NCBI RefSeq assembly: GCF_900111685.1
Contig: NZ_FOHX01000002.1
Span: 493,869-557,868, forward strand
Length of the DNA stretch: 64,000 bases
Origin: Nonomuraea wenchangensis
Lineage (GTDB): Bacteria; Actinomycetota; Actinomycetes; Streptosporangiales; Streptosporangiaceae
Reading direction: 5' to 3'
Positions 33,179 through 42,149 of the stretch are shown here, in pieces. Position 1 is the stretch's first letter, and the number at the start of each line of letters is the position of its first letter. The position numbers were made by a program, and so were the translations under genes. The notes below the pieces were generated by a model that had not been told where the DNA came from, did no database searches, and was given only the letters and a program-made list of their open reading frames with translations.

Positions 33179-34090
33179 TTACCAGCGGATCCCGGCCAGC
33201 TTGTCGGGGTTGGTCACCGAGTAGATGCCGCTGATCCGCTCGCCGTCGGGCGCGAGGTCCACGACGACGACGGCCAGCGGGCTGTCGCCGGAGAAGACGA
33301 GCGCGCACGGGTCGCCCGCCACCCGCCGGTAACGGAGGTCCAGGCCGCAATCGGGCAGCGTCGCGGCGACCGACATGAACAGCGCGGCCACCCGGTCCCG
33401 GCCGTGCACGGGACGCAGGCTGGTGGCAGGTCCCTTGCCGCCGCCGTCCGTCCACAGGGTCACGTCCGGCGCCAGCACCTCCAGCAGGGCCCGCAGGTCC
33501 CCGCCGAGCGCGGCCTCGGCGAACCGCTCGGTCACCCGGGCGTGGACGTCCGGCGCGGTACGGCGGCGGGGGCGGCGCGCGTGCACGTGGCGGCGCGCAC
33601 GGGCGGCGAGCTGGCGGACCGCCGCCGGCGTACGGCCCAGCATGCCCGCGATCTCCGGATGGCCGAAGCCGAACACCTCGTGCAGCACGAACACCGCCCG
33701 TTCGAGCGGCGACAGGGTCTCCAGGACCACCAGCACCGCCATCGACAACGATTCGGCCCGCTCGGCGGCAGCGGCGGCAGCGGCGGCGTCCTCGACCGTG
33801 ATCAGCGGCTCCGGCAGCCAGGGGCCCACGTACGTCTCCCGCCGGCGGCTCAGGTCCGCGCGGCGGGCCAGCGCCTGGTTCACCGCCATCCGCACCAGAT
33901 AGGCCCGCGTGTTCTCGACCGGCCCCGCGGCCGGCCTGTCGCGGCGGGCGGACCAGCCCAGCCACACCTCCTGCAGCGCGTCCTCGGTGTCGGCGACGCT
34001 GCCGAGCATGTTGTAGACCACCGAGAACAGCAGCTCGCGATGGCCGAGGAACTCCTCGGTGGCGGTCGCGTCCGCTCCGGTCGATGTCAT
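33179..34090 (-). CDS. ECF41-group RNA polymerase sigma factor with SnoaL-like tail (SigJ-like)
   Basis: 303 residues. Sigma region 2 (LFSVVYNMLGSVADTEDALQ) and region 4 (HPEIAGMLGRTPAAVRQLAA) are followed by a ~120-residue SnoaL-like C-terminal domain. The three marks of ECF41 are present: WLPEPL at 91-96, DGGGK at 215-219 and NPDKL at 294-298. In this group the tail itself tunes activity and no anti-sigma factor is needed, which agrees with none being here. ATG 34090 follows GAGGAGG. Divergent from the amidohydrolase. Confidence 0.93.
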   Translation of the reverse strand: MTSTGADATATEEFLGHRELLFSVVYNMLGSVADTEDALQEVWLGWSARRDRPAAGPVENTRAYLVRMAVNQALARRADLSRRRETYVGPWLPEPLITVEDAAAAAAAAERAESLSMAVLVVLETLSPLERAVFVLHEVFGFGHPEIAGMLGRTPAAVRQLAARARRHVHARRPRRRTAPDVHARVTERFAEAALGGDLRALLEVLAPDVTLWTDGGGKGPATSLRPVHGRDRVAALFMSVAATLPDCGLDLRYRRVAGDPCALVFSGDSPLAVVVVDLAPDGERISGIYSVTNPDKLAGIRW

Positions 34091-34135
34091 GGCGAACCTC
34101 CTCATCCGCCCCCGGAGAGCACCGTCACGCCGGAA

Positions 34136-34194
34136 GTGTGACATCGACGCCCGAGATGTGATCCATGCCACGGCCGTTCCCGACGATGTCACAC
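34136..34194. promoter_or_regulatory. Divergent ECF41-type promoter elements
   Basis: A perfect 11-bp inverted repeat GTGTGACATCG (34136-34146) / CGATGTCACAC (34184-34194) puts TGTCACA, the ECF41 -35 consensus, facing each gene: minus strand 34137-34143 and plus strand 34187-34193. The CGTC -10 element expected ~16 bases on is not seen on either side. Confidence 0.6.
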
Positions 34195-34255
34195 CCGGCC
34201 GCCGGGATCCCTCTCCGGTGGCGTCCATGATTCACGACATCAGAGGAGATGTTCG

Positions 34256-35401
34256 ATGCGTACGCTGATCCGCGACGTCCGGGTGTTCGACGGCGAGCGG
34301 TCCGTCCCGAGGACCGACGTGGTGATCGAGGGCGGGTTGATCACCGCGGTCGGCGCCGGCGCGGGTCGCCCCGCCGACGCCGAGGTGGGCGGTGCGGGCA
34401 GGACGCTCCTGCCGGGGCTGATCGACGCGCACACGCACGTGTTCGACGGCAGCCTGGCCCAGGCCCTGCGGCACGGGGTCACCACGGAACTCGACATGTT
34501 CTGCCTGCCGGGCATGCTTCCGGAGCAGCGCCGGCTCGCCGCGGAGAACGACGACGTGGCGGACCTGCGCAGCGCGGGCACCCTGGCCACCGCGCCCGGC
34601 GGGCATCCGACCCAGCTCCTGGCGGCCCTGGCCGGCACGGTGCTCGACGGCCTCGACGCCCCGGAGATCGACTTCGTGTCCGACCCCTCGCAGGCGCCGG
34701 CGTTCGTCCGGGCCCGGCTGGCCGAGGGGGCCGACTACCTCAAGATCGTCATCGACGACGGCAAGGTGCACGGCGCCGACCTGCCGGCGATGACGCCGGA
34801 CGTCGCCGCCGCACTCACCGAGGCGGCGCACGACGCCGGGCTGCGGGTCGTCGCCCACGCGATCACCGCGTCCGAGGTGGAGATCGCGCTCGACGCCGGG
34901 GTGGACGGCCTGGCCCACGTGTGGACCGACCTCGCGCCCGGCGACGCGGTCTCCCGGCGGCTGGCCGAGCGGGTCGGCCGCCAGGAGGTCTTCGTGGTGA
35001 CCACGCTCGCCTACTTCGAGGCGATCACCGCCCAGCACGTCGGGACCGCGGACTGCGCGCGGCCCGGCAGCTCGGTCAACGCCGCCGGCGCGCTGCGGGA
35101 CCTGCACCGGGCCGGGGTGCCGCTGCTGGCCGGGACCGACGCCACGCCGTTCACGCCCGCCCACGGCGCCGGCCTGCACCGCGAGCTGGAGCTGCTCACC
35201 GAGGCCGGGCTCAGCCCGGAGGAGGCGCTGGCCGCCGCGACCAGCCTGCCCGCCAGGCACTTCGGCCTGGACGACCGCGGCCGGATCGCCCCCGGTCTCC
35301 GTGCGGACCTGGTGCTGGTCGAGGGCGACCCGACCCGTGACATCACCGCCACGGCCTCCATCGCCGACGTCTGGCGTCGAGGCGTGCGCCAGGCCCGCTA
35401 G
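34256..35401 (+). CDS. Amidohydrolase family protein (imidazolonepropionase-like)
   Basis: 381 residues. GLIDAHTHVF near residue 55 gives the HxH metal site; YLKIVIDDG near 160 has the bridging Lys; VAHAIT near 198 and LAHVWTD near 219 give further His, and LAGTDATPF near 290 the catalytic Asp. The composite flanking beta-sandwich is present (GRIAPGLRADLVLVEGDPT). Substrates of this subgroup vary (prolidase, hydantoinase-like). It is the likely target gene of the divergent ECF41 factor. Confidence 0.87.
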   Translation: MRTLIRDVRVFDGERSVPRTDVVIEGGLITAVGAGAGRPADAEVGGAGRTLLPGLIDAHTHVFDGSLAQALRHGVTTELDMFCLPGMLPEQRRLAAENDDVADLRSAGTLATAPGGHPTQLLAALAGTVLDGLDAPEIDFVSDPSQAPAFVRARLAEGADYLKIVIDDGKVHGADLPAMTPDVAAALTEAAHDAGLRVVAHAITASEVEIALDAGVDGLAHVWTDLAPGDAVSRRLAERVGRQEVFVVTTLAYFEAITAQHVGTADCARPGSSVNAAGALRDLHRAGVPLLAGTDATPFTPAHGAGLHRELELLTEAGLSPEEALAAATSLPARHFGLDDRGRIAPGLRADLVLVEGDPTRDITATASIADVWRRGVRQAR

Positions 35402-35472
35402 GCGGGACCTTGCCGACACGCACGGATCGTGGAAACTTGAACCCTTCGTCCCCATCCGTCCGGGAGCCCTCC

Positions 35473-36267
35473 GTGCGTGTCGCCCTGCTCGTCCCCCTCG
35501 CCGCCCTTCTGTTAGGAAGTGCCCCCGCGGCCGCCGCGGCCCCCGAGGTGCTGGACTACACGTGCACCACGACCGCGACCGGCGACAAGCAGAACATCAA
35601 GCTGAGCGTCGAGCTGACCGTGCCGCCAACCGGCGGCGTCCAGCAGCACCTGACGATCGGCTGGAAGGGCTCCTACTCCGGCTCGGCGCAGCTCCTCGCG
35701 CCCGCGACCGGCCTGGAGGCCGGGCTCAACCTGTACGCCTACGCCGGCATCAGCGGCATCACCGGCCTGACCTCGGCCACGGGCGTCGCCCAGCTCACCG
35801 GCGTCACCCCCGGCGCGCCGATCACATTCCCCGCGACGACGGTCAACCTGACGACCACCCCGCCGCAGGCGGGCACGGGCAAGGTGCACGCGGCGTCCGT
35901 CAACTTCGGCCCCAGCCCGCAGGAGCCGGTGATCGAGTGCAAGCTCCCGAGCACCGCCACGCCCGCGGAGCACCCGCTGACGATCAGTGCCACGGGCGCC
36001 TCGCCCAGCCAGACCCCCACGACCACCCCGACCCCGACGCCCACTCCCTCGGACGAGGAAGAGGAAGAGGAAGAGGAGGAGACCCCCGAGGACGACGCCA
36101 CCCCGGAGGAGAGCGACAGCTCCGCGAAGGTGCCGTCCGGCGGCGTCTCCACGGGAGGCGGCGGCGAGGCCGGTCCCGACGGGCGGGCGCTGATCCTGAC
36201 CGGCTCCCTGCTGCTGCTGGCCGGGGGCACGGGCCTCGTCCTGCGCCGCCGCCGGCTGCCGTCGTGA
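35473..36267 (+). CDS. Secreted surface protein with acidic tract and C-terminal anchor
   Basis: 264 residues. Signal peptide to about residue 23 (APAAAAAPE). An immunoglobulin-like or beta-sandwich region follows with two Cys (DYTCTTT and VIECKLP) that may pair, similar to the actinomycete DUF6801-type surface proteins. Then a TP-rich stretch, an uninterrupted run of nine Glu near 196-204, and a C-terminal helix (LILTGSLLLLAGGTGLVL) with RRRR. No LPXTG sortase motif is visible. GTG 35473 is chosen because it starts the signal peptide. Confidence 0.7.
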   Translation: MRVALLVPLAALLLGSAPAAAAAPEVLDYTCTTTATGDKQNIKLSVELTVPPTGGVQQHLTIGWKGSYSGSAQLLAPATGLEAGLNLYAYAGISGITGLTSATGVAQLTGVTPGAPITFPATTVNLTTTPPQAGTGKVHAASVNFGPSPQEPVIECKLPSTATPAEHPLTISATGASPSQTPTTTPTPTPTPSDEEEEEEEEETPEDDATPEESDSSAKVPSGGVSTGGGGEAGPDGRALILTGSLLLLAGGTGLVLRRRRLPS

Positions 36268-36331
36268 CGGTGATCGCGATTGTGACCAGGAGCACGTGAC
36301 CAAGAGGGGGTCCCGGTATTCCGCGGCAGCG

Positions 36332-36348
36332 AAGGTTAGCCTAACCTT
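36332..36348. promoter_or_regulatory. DtxR/IdeR iron box
   Basis: A perfect 17-bp palindrome AAGGTTAG-C-CTAACCTT ends seven bases before the ATPase start. It matches the core of the IdeR/DtxR consensus TTAGGTTAGSCTAACCTAA. It contains a -10-like TAACCT (36342-36347) placing the transcript start at the ATG, so binding would block RNA polymerase and the mRNA may be leaderless. Confidence 0.85.
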
Positions 36349-36354
36349 AGCTCC

Positions 36355-37176
36355 ATGACCGAGGCGATCTCCCTCCGCGGCGCGGAGCTATGCCTGAGCT
36401 ACCACGGCACCCCCGTCGTCCAGGACGCCCGCATCGCGCTCCGCCCTGGCCGCGTCACCGCCCTGGTCGGCCCCAACGGCAGCGGCAAGTCGACCTTGCT
36501 GCGCGCGCTGGCCCGGCTGCACCGCCCCGACAGCGGCGCCGTGACCCTGGCCGACGGCTCCTCAGCCCTTGACCTGACGGCCCGCGACTTCGCCCAGCGG
36601 GTGACGCTGCTCTGCCAGAGCCGCCCCACGCCGGGCGGCGTCCAGGTACGCGACGTCGTCGGCTACGGCCGCCACCCCTACCGCCGCCGCTGGCGGGCCT
36701 GCGACCCCGAGGGCGAGGCGGCCGTCGCCCGCGCGATGGAGCTCACCGGCGTCGCCGTCATGGCCGATCGTCCCGTGGACGAGCTGTCCGGCGGCGAGCT
36801 GCAGCGCGTCTGGCTGGCCACCTGCCTGGCGCAGGACACCGGCGTCCTGCTGCTCGACGAGCCCACCACGTTCCTGGACCTGCGCTACCAGGTGGAGCTG
36901 CTGGAGCTCGTCCGCGACCTCGCCGACGAGCACGGCGTCGCCATCGGCGTCGTGCTGCACGACCTCAACCAGGCCGCCGAGATCGCCGACCACGTCGTCC
37001 TGCTGCAGGGCGGCCGGGTCCGCGCCGAGGGCACGCCCGCCGAGGTCCTCACGACCGAGCTGCTCACCAGCGCGTACGGCATCCGGATCGAGGTCGCCCG
37101 CGACCCCCGTACGGGCACCGTGAGCACCCGCCCGGTCGGCCGGCACACCCGCGCGGCGGTCCCGGTCGTCGCCTGA
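36355..37176 (+). CDS. Iron-siderophore ABC transporter ATPase (FecE/FepC-like)
   Basis: 273 residues. Walker A GPNGSGKST near 40, signature LSGGELQRVW near 142, Walker B VLLLDEPTTFLD near 162 and switch His in VLHDLNQA near 197. VVGYGRHPYRRR near 100 is typical of siderophore-type ATPases. First gene of the iron-boxed operon. No Shine-Dalgarno before the ATG. Confidence 0.92.
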   Translation: MTEAISLRGAELCLSYHGTPVVQDARIALRPGRVTALVGPNGSGKSTLLRALARLHRPDSGAVTLADGSSALDLTARDFAQRVTLLCQSRPTPGGVQVRDVVGYGRHPYRRRWRACDPEGEAAVARAMELTGVAVMADRPVDELSGGELQRVWLATCLAQDTGVLLLDEPTTFLDLRYQVELLELVRDLADEHGVAIGVVLHDLNQAAEIADHVVLLQGGRVRAEGTPAEVLTTELLTSAYGIRIEVARDPRTGTVSTRPVGRHTRAAVPVVA

Positions 37177-37224
37177 TCCCCCCAAGCCCCTTCTCCCCCG
37201 ATTCACCACACGACAGGAAAGACC

Positions 37225-38208
37225 ATGCGCAAGACCCTGCTCGCCCTCGCCTCCACCGTCCTGCTCGCCACCGCGTGCGGGACGACCGAGGCCCCCGTGA
37301 CCGAACAGGCGGGGCCGAGCGGCAGTCCCTCCGCCGCCACCAAGATCACCGTGACCGACAGCCGTGGCAAGGAGGTCACCCTGGACCGGCCGGCGACCAG
37401 GGTGGTCAGCCTGGAGTGGGGCGAGACCGAGATGCTCGCCTCCCTCGGCGTCATGCCGGTCGGCGCGGCGGACGTGAAGGGCTACGCCACCTGGGACACC
37501 GCCGTCAAGCTCGACGACTCGGTCAAGGACGTCGGCACCCGGCAGGAGCCCAGCGTCGACTCCATCAGCGCACTCCAGCCCGACCTCGTCGTGATGGAGG
37601 CCGGGCGGGACTCGCCGCTGATCGGGCAGCTGGAGAAGTTCGTGCCGGTGCTGGTGACCAAGGGCAGCGACGGCGCCGACAACCTCAAGCGCATGCGTGA
37701 CGACCTCGACATGATCGCCCAAGCGGTCGGCAAGACCGACCAGGCCACGAAGCTGATGGCCGACTTCGACGCCGCCATGGCCGCGGGCAAGCAGAAGCTG
37801 GCCGACGCGGGCGCGGCGGGCAAGCCGTTCGTCATGGCCGACGGGTGGAAGCAGGGCAGCACGATCTCGGTCCGCCTGTTCGGCAAGGGCTCGCTGGTCT
37901 CCGAGGTCGCGGGGCAGCTCGGCCTCACCAACGCCTGGACCGGCAAGGTGGACGAGCAGTGGGGTCTTGGCACCACCGACGTCGAGGGCCTGACCGCGCT
38001 CAAGGACCCCGACATCCGCTTCTTCTACAACGCCTCCGACGGCGACGACGTCTTCGCCGACGGGCTCGCCTCCAACGCCATCTGGAAGTCGCTGCCGTTC
38101 GTCAAGAACCAGCAGGTCCACAAGCTGCCCAACGGCATCTGGACCTTCGGCGGGCCGCTGTCGTGCCAGCAGTACGCCGACGCGCTGGTGAAGGCGTACG
38201 CGGGTTGA
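37225..38208 (+). CDS. Iron-siderophore substrate-binding lipoprotein
   Basis: 327 residues. Lipobox LLATAC (Cys18), then a FecB/FhuD-type two-lobed binding fold: RVVSLEWGETEMLASLGVMP, SISALQPDLVVME and WKSLPFVKNQQVHKLPNGIW are the family landmarks. It delivers an Fe(III)-siderophore to the permease. AGGAAAGA lies before the ATG. Confidence 0.92.
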   Translation: MRKTLLALASTVLLATACGTTEAPVTEQAGPSGSPSAATKITVTDSRGKEVTLDRPATRVVSLEWGETEMLASLGVMPVGAADVKGYATWDTAVKLDDSVKDVGTRQEPSVDSISALQPDLVVMEAGRDSPLIGQLEKFVPVLVTKGSDGADNLKRMRDDLDMIAQAVGKTDQATKLMADFDAAMAAGKQKLADAGAAGKPFVMADGWKQGSTISVRLFGKGSLVSEVAGQLGLTNAWTGKVDEQWGLGTTDVEGLTALKDPDIRFFYNASDGDDVFADGLASNAIWKSLPFVKNQQVHKLPNGIWTFGGPLSCQQYADALVKAYAG

Positions 38209-40325
38209 GCGACGCGCCACGACCCGGCTCGGGCGCGCCGGCCGGGCCGGTTCTCGCGCCCGAGCCGCCGGGCACGCCGCTGCGGCGGCTCGGCACCGCA
38301 GGGGTCTTCGTGCTCGCGCTGGCCGCCGTCGTCGTGGTGGCGGCCGTGCACGTGACGCAGGGCACCTCGTCGATCGGCGCGTTCGACCTGCTGGCGCTGC
38401 CGTTCGGCGGCGACGAGGAGGCCGCCCGCGTGCTGCTGGCCTCCCGACTGCCCCGGCTGCTCGCCGGGGTGGCCGTCGGCGTCGCGCTCGGCGTCGCCGG
38501 CTCCCTGCTGCAGTCGGTCGCGCGCAACCCGATGGCCGCGCCGGACACGCTGGCCGTCAGCTCCGGGGCGTACCTGGCGGTCGCGACGGCGGCGGCGTTC
38601 GGGCCGGCGCTGCCGCTGCCCCTGTCGGGCGGGCTCGCGCTGGTCGGCGGCCTCGCCGCGGCCGGGCTGGTGATGGCGCTGTCGGCGGGCGGGCGCGCCG
38701 GGACGACCCGGCTCATCCTCGCCGGTTCCGCCACCTCCCTCGCGCTCAGCTCGCTCACCAACCTCGTCATGATCCTCTTCGAGGAGGAGACCACCGGGCT
38801 GTTCGCCTGGGGCAGCGGCTCGCTGGTGCAGAGCGACTTCGGCGCCGTCGCCCAGCTCGGGCCGCTCATCGCGGCGGTGCTGGTGGCGGCGGTGCTGGTC
38901 GGGCCGCGGGTGGACATCCTCGGCCTGGGCGACGACACCGCCGCGGTGCTCGGGGTGAACGTGCGCCGGCTGCGCGGCCGGCTCGTCCTGATGGCCGTCC
39001 TGCTGGCCGCCGCCGCCGTGACGATCGCGGGGCCGATCGGGTTCGTCGGGCTCTGCGCGCCGGTGATCGTGCGCCTGCTGCCGAGGACCATCCCCGGCCT
39101 GCACCGCAACCGGACGCTGCTGCCGCTGTCCGGCCTCGCCGGCGCGCTGATCGTGCTCGGCTCCGACATCCTGCTGCGGGCCGCGCTCGGCGCGCAGGCC
39201 GGGGTCGAGGTGCCGCCCGGCGTGGTCACGACGATCCTCGGCGCGGGCGTGATGATCTGGCTGGCGCGGCGCTACCGGGACGCGGGGCCCACCCGCAGGC
39301 CGCCGGCCGTACGCACGGGCGGGGCCCGCAGCCGCGGGGCCTTCCTCGCCGTGGTGGGGGTCTGCGCCGCGCTGCTGGTGGCGGCGCTGGTCGCCGGCCT
39401 GCTCGGCGGCGACCGGTGGCTGCTCACCGGCGACGTGCTCAACTGGCTGCAGGGGCGTTCCGGACGGGCGCTCACGTTCGTGCTCGATCAGCGCTGGCCT
39501 CGGGTGCTGGCCGCCGTGCTGGCGGGGGCCGCGCTGGCCGTCGCGGGCGCCGCGGTGCAGGCCGTGTGCCGCAACCCGCTGGCCGAGCCGGGTGTGCTCG
39601 GCGTCACGGCCGGGGCCGGGGTGGGGGCGATCTCGCTGCTGGCCGCCGCGCCGCTGGCCGGCGTCTGGATGATGTCGGCCACCGCCGGCACGGGCGCGCT
39701 GGTCACGTTCGCCGTGGTGTACGCGCTGTCCTGGCGCGGCGGGCTGCACTCGGACCGGCTGGTCCTGATCGGCATCGCCATGCAGGCGGCCTGCACGTCG
39801 GTCACCGTGCTGATCATCGTCAAGGCCGATCCGTGGAACACCGCGATGGCGCTGACCTGGCTGTCCGGCTCCACGTACGGCCGGGTGCCCGCCCAGCTCG
39901 TCCCGGTGGTGCTGGCGCTGCTGGTGGCCGTTCCGCTGCTGGCCTGGCTCCGCCGCGACCTCGACCTGCTCGCGCTGGACGAGGACACCCCGCGTGTCCT
40001 GGGCGTGCCCCTGGAGCCCGTCCGCCTGGCCGCGCTGGGCGCGGCGGTCGTGCTGACCAGCACGGCGGTGTCGGCGGTGGGCGTGGTCGGGTTCGTCGGC
40101 CTCGTGGCGCCGCACGCCGCACGCGCCCTGGTCGGCTCGCGGCACGCGCGGGTGCTGCCGGTGGCGGCCCTGCTCGGCGCGTTGCTGGTGAGCCTCGCCG
40201 ACACCCTGGGCCGTACGGTCATCGCCCCCGCCCAGGTGCCGGCCGGCCTGGTCACGGCGCTGATCGGCACGCCGTACTTCGTCTACCTGCTCTGGCGGGC
40301 CCGCGCCCAGGCCGACGCGAGCTGA
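38205..40325 (+). CDS. Fused double FecCD siderophore permease (FhuB-like)
   Basis: 706 residues in one chain made of two FecCD domains: residues about 60-365, with LLQSVARNPMAAPDTLAVSS and IGFVGLCAPVIVR, and 390-700, with VQAVCRNPLAEPGVLGVTAG and VGFVGLVAPHAAR. Each half has the usual ~10 helices, so the protein supplies the complete 20-helix pore usually made of two subunits, as FhuB does. TTG start overlapping the previous stop (TTGA). Confidence 0.92.
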   Translation: MSDAPRPGSGAPAGPVLAPEPPGTPLRRLGTAGVFVLALAAVVVVAAVHVTQGTSSIGAFDLLALPFGGDEEAARVLLASRLPRLLAGVAVGVALGVAGSLLQSVARNPMAAPDTLAVSSGAYLAVATAAAFGPALPLPLSGGLALVGGLAAAGLVMALSAGGRAGTTRLILAGSATSLALSSLTNLVMILFEEETTGLFAWGSGSLVQSDFGAVAQLGPLIAAVLVAAVLVGPRVDILGLGDDTAAVLGVNVRRLRGRLVLMAVLLAAAAVTIAGPIGFVGLCAPVIVRLLPRTIPGLHRNRTLLPLSGLAGALIVLGSDILLRAALGAQAGVEVPPGVVTTILGAGVMIWLARRYRDAGPTRRPPAVRTGGARSRGAFLAVVGVCAALLVAALVAGLLGGDRWLLTGDVLNWLQGRSGRALTFVLDQRWPRVLAAVLAGAALAVAGAAVQAVCRNPLAEPGVLGVTAGAGVGAISLLAAAPLAGVWMMSATAGTGALVTFAVVYALSWRGGLHSDRLVLIGIAMQAACTSVTVLIIVKADPWNTAMALTWLSGSTYGRVPAQLVPVVLALLVAVPLLAWLRRDLDLLALDEDTPRVLGVPLEPVRLAALGAAVVLTSTAVSAVGVVGFVGLVAPHAARALVGSRHARVLPVAALLGALLVSLADTLGRTVIAPAQVPAGLVTALIGTPYFVYLLWRARAQADAS

Positions 40326-40357
40326 GGCGTCCGGCCGAGCCGGGGCAGACTGGACAA

Positions 40358-41248
40358 ATGACATCAACCGATCATCGACCGGCCGGCCCGTTCGAGGAAC
40401 GGCTGTGGGCGGCTCACCAGGACGGGCAGACCGCCTTGTGCCTCGCCCTGCTGCGGGAGTCGGAGCTGGCGCTGCCGATCACCCCGGCCGCGGCGGCCGG
40501 GGAGGAGCCGCCCGCGTGGCCGACGGTCGCGGACGGGTCGCGTACGTGGCTGGTGGCGTACACGTCGGTGGAGGGCATGCGGCTGGCCACGGGCGGGGCG
40601 GCCCGGCACGCCCGGATCGCCTCGCCGGCCGAGCTGGCGGCGGGCTGGCCGGACCCCCGGTGGGGCCTGGCGGTCAACCCCGGGCTCGCCGCCGCCTTCC
40701 TGCTGGAGCCGGGGACGGTCGCCAGGCTGGCGGTCCCCACGCTCATCCAGGACCTGCGGCTCGCCCCTGACTCGGGGGTGCCCGCGGTGCAGAAGCTGCT
40801 CGCGCCCGCCGACATCCACGACCTGCTGACCGGCGGCGAGCCGCGGATCTCCGGCTACTGCCACCACGCGCTCGACGTCTCGCACATCGCCACGCCGGAC
40901 GTGCTCGCCGCGGCGCTCGGCCGGCCTGACATCCTGACGGAGGACGGCTCGCTGAACGTCCTGCGCTGGCGGCCCGCCGGCCTGGAGCTCTACCTCACGC
41001 CCTACGGCGGCACCGACGAGGAGAGCCGCGCGGCGGTCGCCGGCTGGGTGGTCGAGGAGCCGCCGTTCGTCGGGATGGGCCTGGTGCCGAGCGTCGACCA
41101 CGTCATCCGCGAGTACAAGGTGTACGACGTGCCGCTCCCCCACGGCGCGGAGATCTGGGAGCTGACCGCCAGGGGCACCGAGCACCGGCGCGCGCTGTAC
41201 CACGGCGACCTGCGGCGATGGCTGCTCATCGGGACGCGGGCGGCATGA
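40358..41248 (+). CDS. SseB-like protein, first gene of the giant type VII locus
   Basis: 296 residues. The N-terminal half (FEERLWAAHQDGQTALCLAL, TWLVAYTSVEGMRLATG, WGLAVNPGLAAAFLLEPG) is an SseB N-terminal domain. The C-terminal half (VDHVIREYKVYDVPLPHG, ending RRALYHGDLRRWLLIG) has no family I recognise. In actinomycetes SseB-like proteins often lie in type VII secretion and WXG100 loci, as here. It probably acts as a chaperone or partner for the secreted proteins. It overlaps the next gene by four bases. Confidence 0.7.
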   Translation: MTSTDHRPAGPFEERLWAAHQDGQTALCLALLRESELALPITPAAAAGEEPPAWPTVADGSRTWLVAYTSVEGMRLATGGAARHARIASPAELAAGWPDPRWGLAVNPGLAAAFLLEPGTVARLAVPTLIQDLRLAPDSGVPAVQKLLAPADIHDLLTGGEPRISGYCHHALDVSHIATPDVLAAALGRPDILTEDGSLNVLRWRPAGLELYLTPYGGTDEESRAAVAGWVVEEPPFVGMGLVPSVDHVIREYKVYDVPLPHGAEIWELTARGTEHRRALYHGDLRRWLLIGTRAA

Positions 41249-41649
41249 GCGGGAGCTTCTACCTGGCCCGCTGGCAGGGCGCCGACTACCTGGCCAGCCC
41301 GGAGCCGCACGCCATGGAGCTGTGGATCCGGCTGCGGAGCCCCGAGCCGCTGGACGGTTTCGAGGAGGTCGAGCCCGGCTGCCACGTCCGTACGGTGCCC
41401 GCGCCCGAGTGCGAGGCGGTGCACCTGGTGAGGACCCTGTGCCGCTGGCGGCAGGAGGCGTTCCTCGTACGGGAGGAGCGGGACGGGCAGGTGTGCCTGG
41501 AGTACCTCGGCGGCTCCGTGCTGACGGCGCGCGAACTCGGGCTGGAGCGGATCGAGCGCGGGGTTTACCGGCGGTGGGTGCCCCGGGAGGAGGTCTCGGA
41601 ACTGCGCGAACACGCCATGCCGCTAGATGTCGGGATTCAACACTTTTGA
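41245..41649 (+). CDS. Unknown small protein coupled to the SseB-like gene
   Basis: 134 residues, ATGA overlap with the SseB-like gene. MSGSFYLARWQGADYLASPE starts a mostly beta N-terminus; AVHLVRTLCRWRQEAFLVRE and LGLERIERGVYRRWVPREEV suggest alpha+beta organisation. The end (YRRWVPREEV) is like the C-terminal end of its upstream neighbour, hinting at a shared domain. No signal or membrane segment. Likely a cytoplasmic partner; function unknown. Confidence 0.65.
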   Translation: MSGSFYLARWQGADYLASPEPHAMELWIRLRSPEPLDGFEEVEPGCHVRTVPAPECEAVHLVRTLCRWRQEAFLVREERDGQVCLEYLGGSVLTARELGLERIERGVYRRWVPREEVSELREHAMPLDVGIQHF

Positions 41650-41744
41650 TAGACGTCTTGCCTTCTGCTGTTCATGTGACGGAAACTGATCGGTAACACG
41701 TGAGTGACATCGGGGACGCGTGAGCTTGGCAACGGGGGTTGTTG

Positions 41745-42149
41745 GTGGTCTCGTCGGATCGGCCGGACGCGGCGGCGATGCGCGCCTACGCCGACGAACT
41801 GCGCGAGATGTTCCGGCAGATCACCGACGCCGGCCAGGAGCTGCACGAGAAGGCCAAGTCCCTGCGGGCCACCGCGAAGTCCCGTGACGGCCTGGTGACC
41901 GCGACCGTCGGCGCCCGCGGCGAGCTCGTCGGGCTCGACCTCGACCCGCGCATCTACCGGCACCCCGACGCGCGCGCCCTGGCCCGCACGATCCTCGACA
42001 CCGTACAGCGGGCCACGGACCAGGCACGCGAGCGCGTCGTGGAGGTCCTGGAGCCGGTCGTGCCACGCGACGAGCTCCTCGCCCACCTCGACGGCGACCT
42101 CGACACCGCCATGGCCCGCTTCGCCGACCGGATGGAGGGCAAAAGGTGA
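41745..42149 (+). CDS. YbaB/EbfC-like protein of the type VII locus
   Basis: 134 residues. Core DGLVTATVGARGELVGLDLD with flanking helices is the YbaB/EbfC pattern (small DNA-binding dimers); in actinomycete WXG100 loci such proteins often precede secreted genes. GTG 41745 is picked because GGGGG lies six bases before it; TTGs at 41739 and 41742 are alternatives. The 95 bases upstream hold no clear promoter. Confidence 0.78.
   Translation: MVSSDRPDAAAMRAYADELREMFRQITDAGQELHEKAKSLRATAKSRDGLVTATVGARGELVGLDLDPRIYRHPDARALARTILDTVQRATDQARERVVEVLEPVVPRDELLAHLDGDLDTAMARFADRMEGKR

Noticed and set aside
34194..34226. CGTC at 34222-34225 as the ECF41 -10 element
   Set aside because: The distance from TGTCACA is 28 bases, not about 16.
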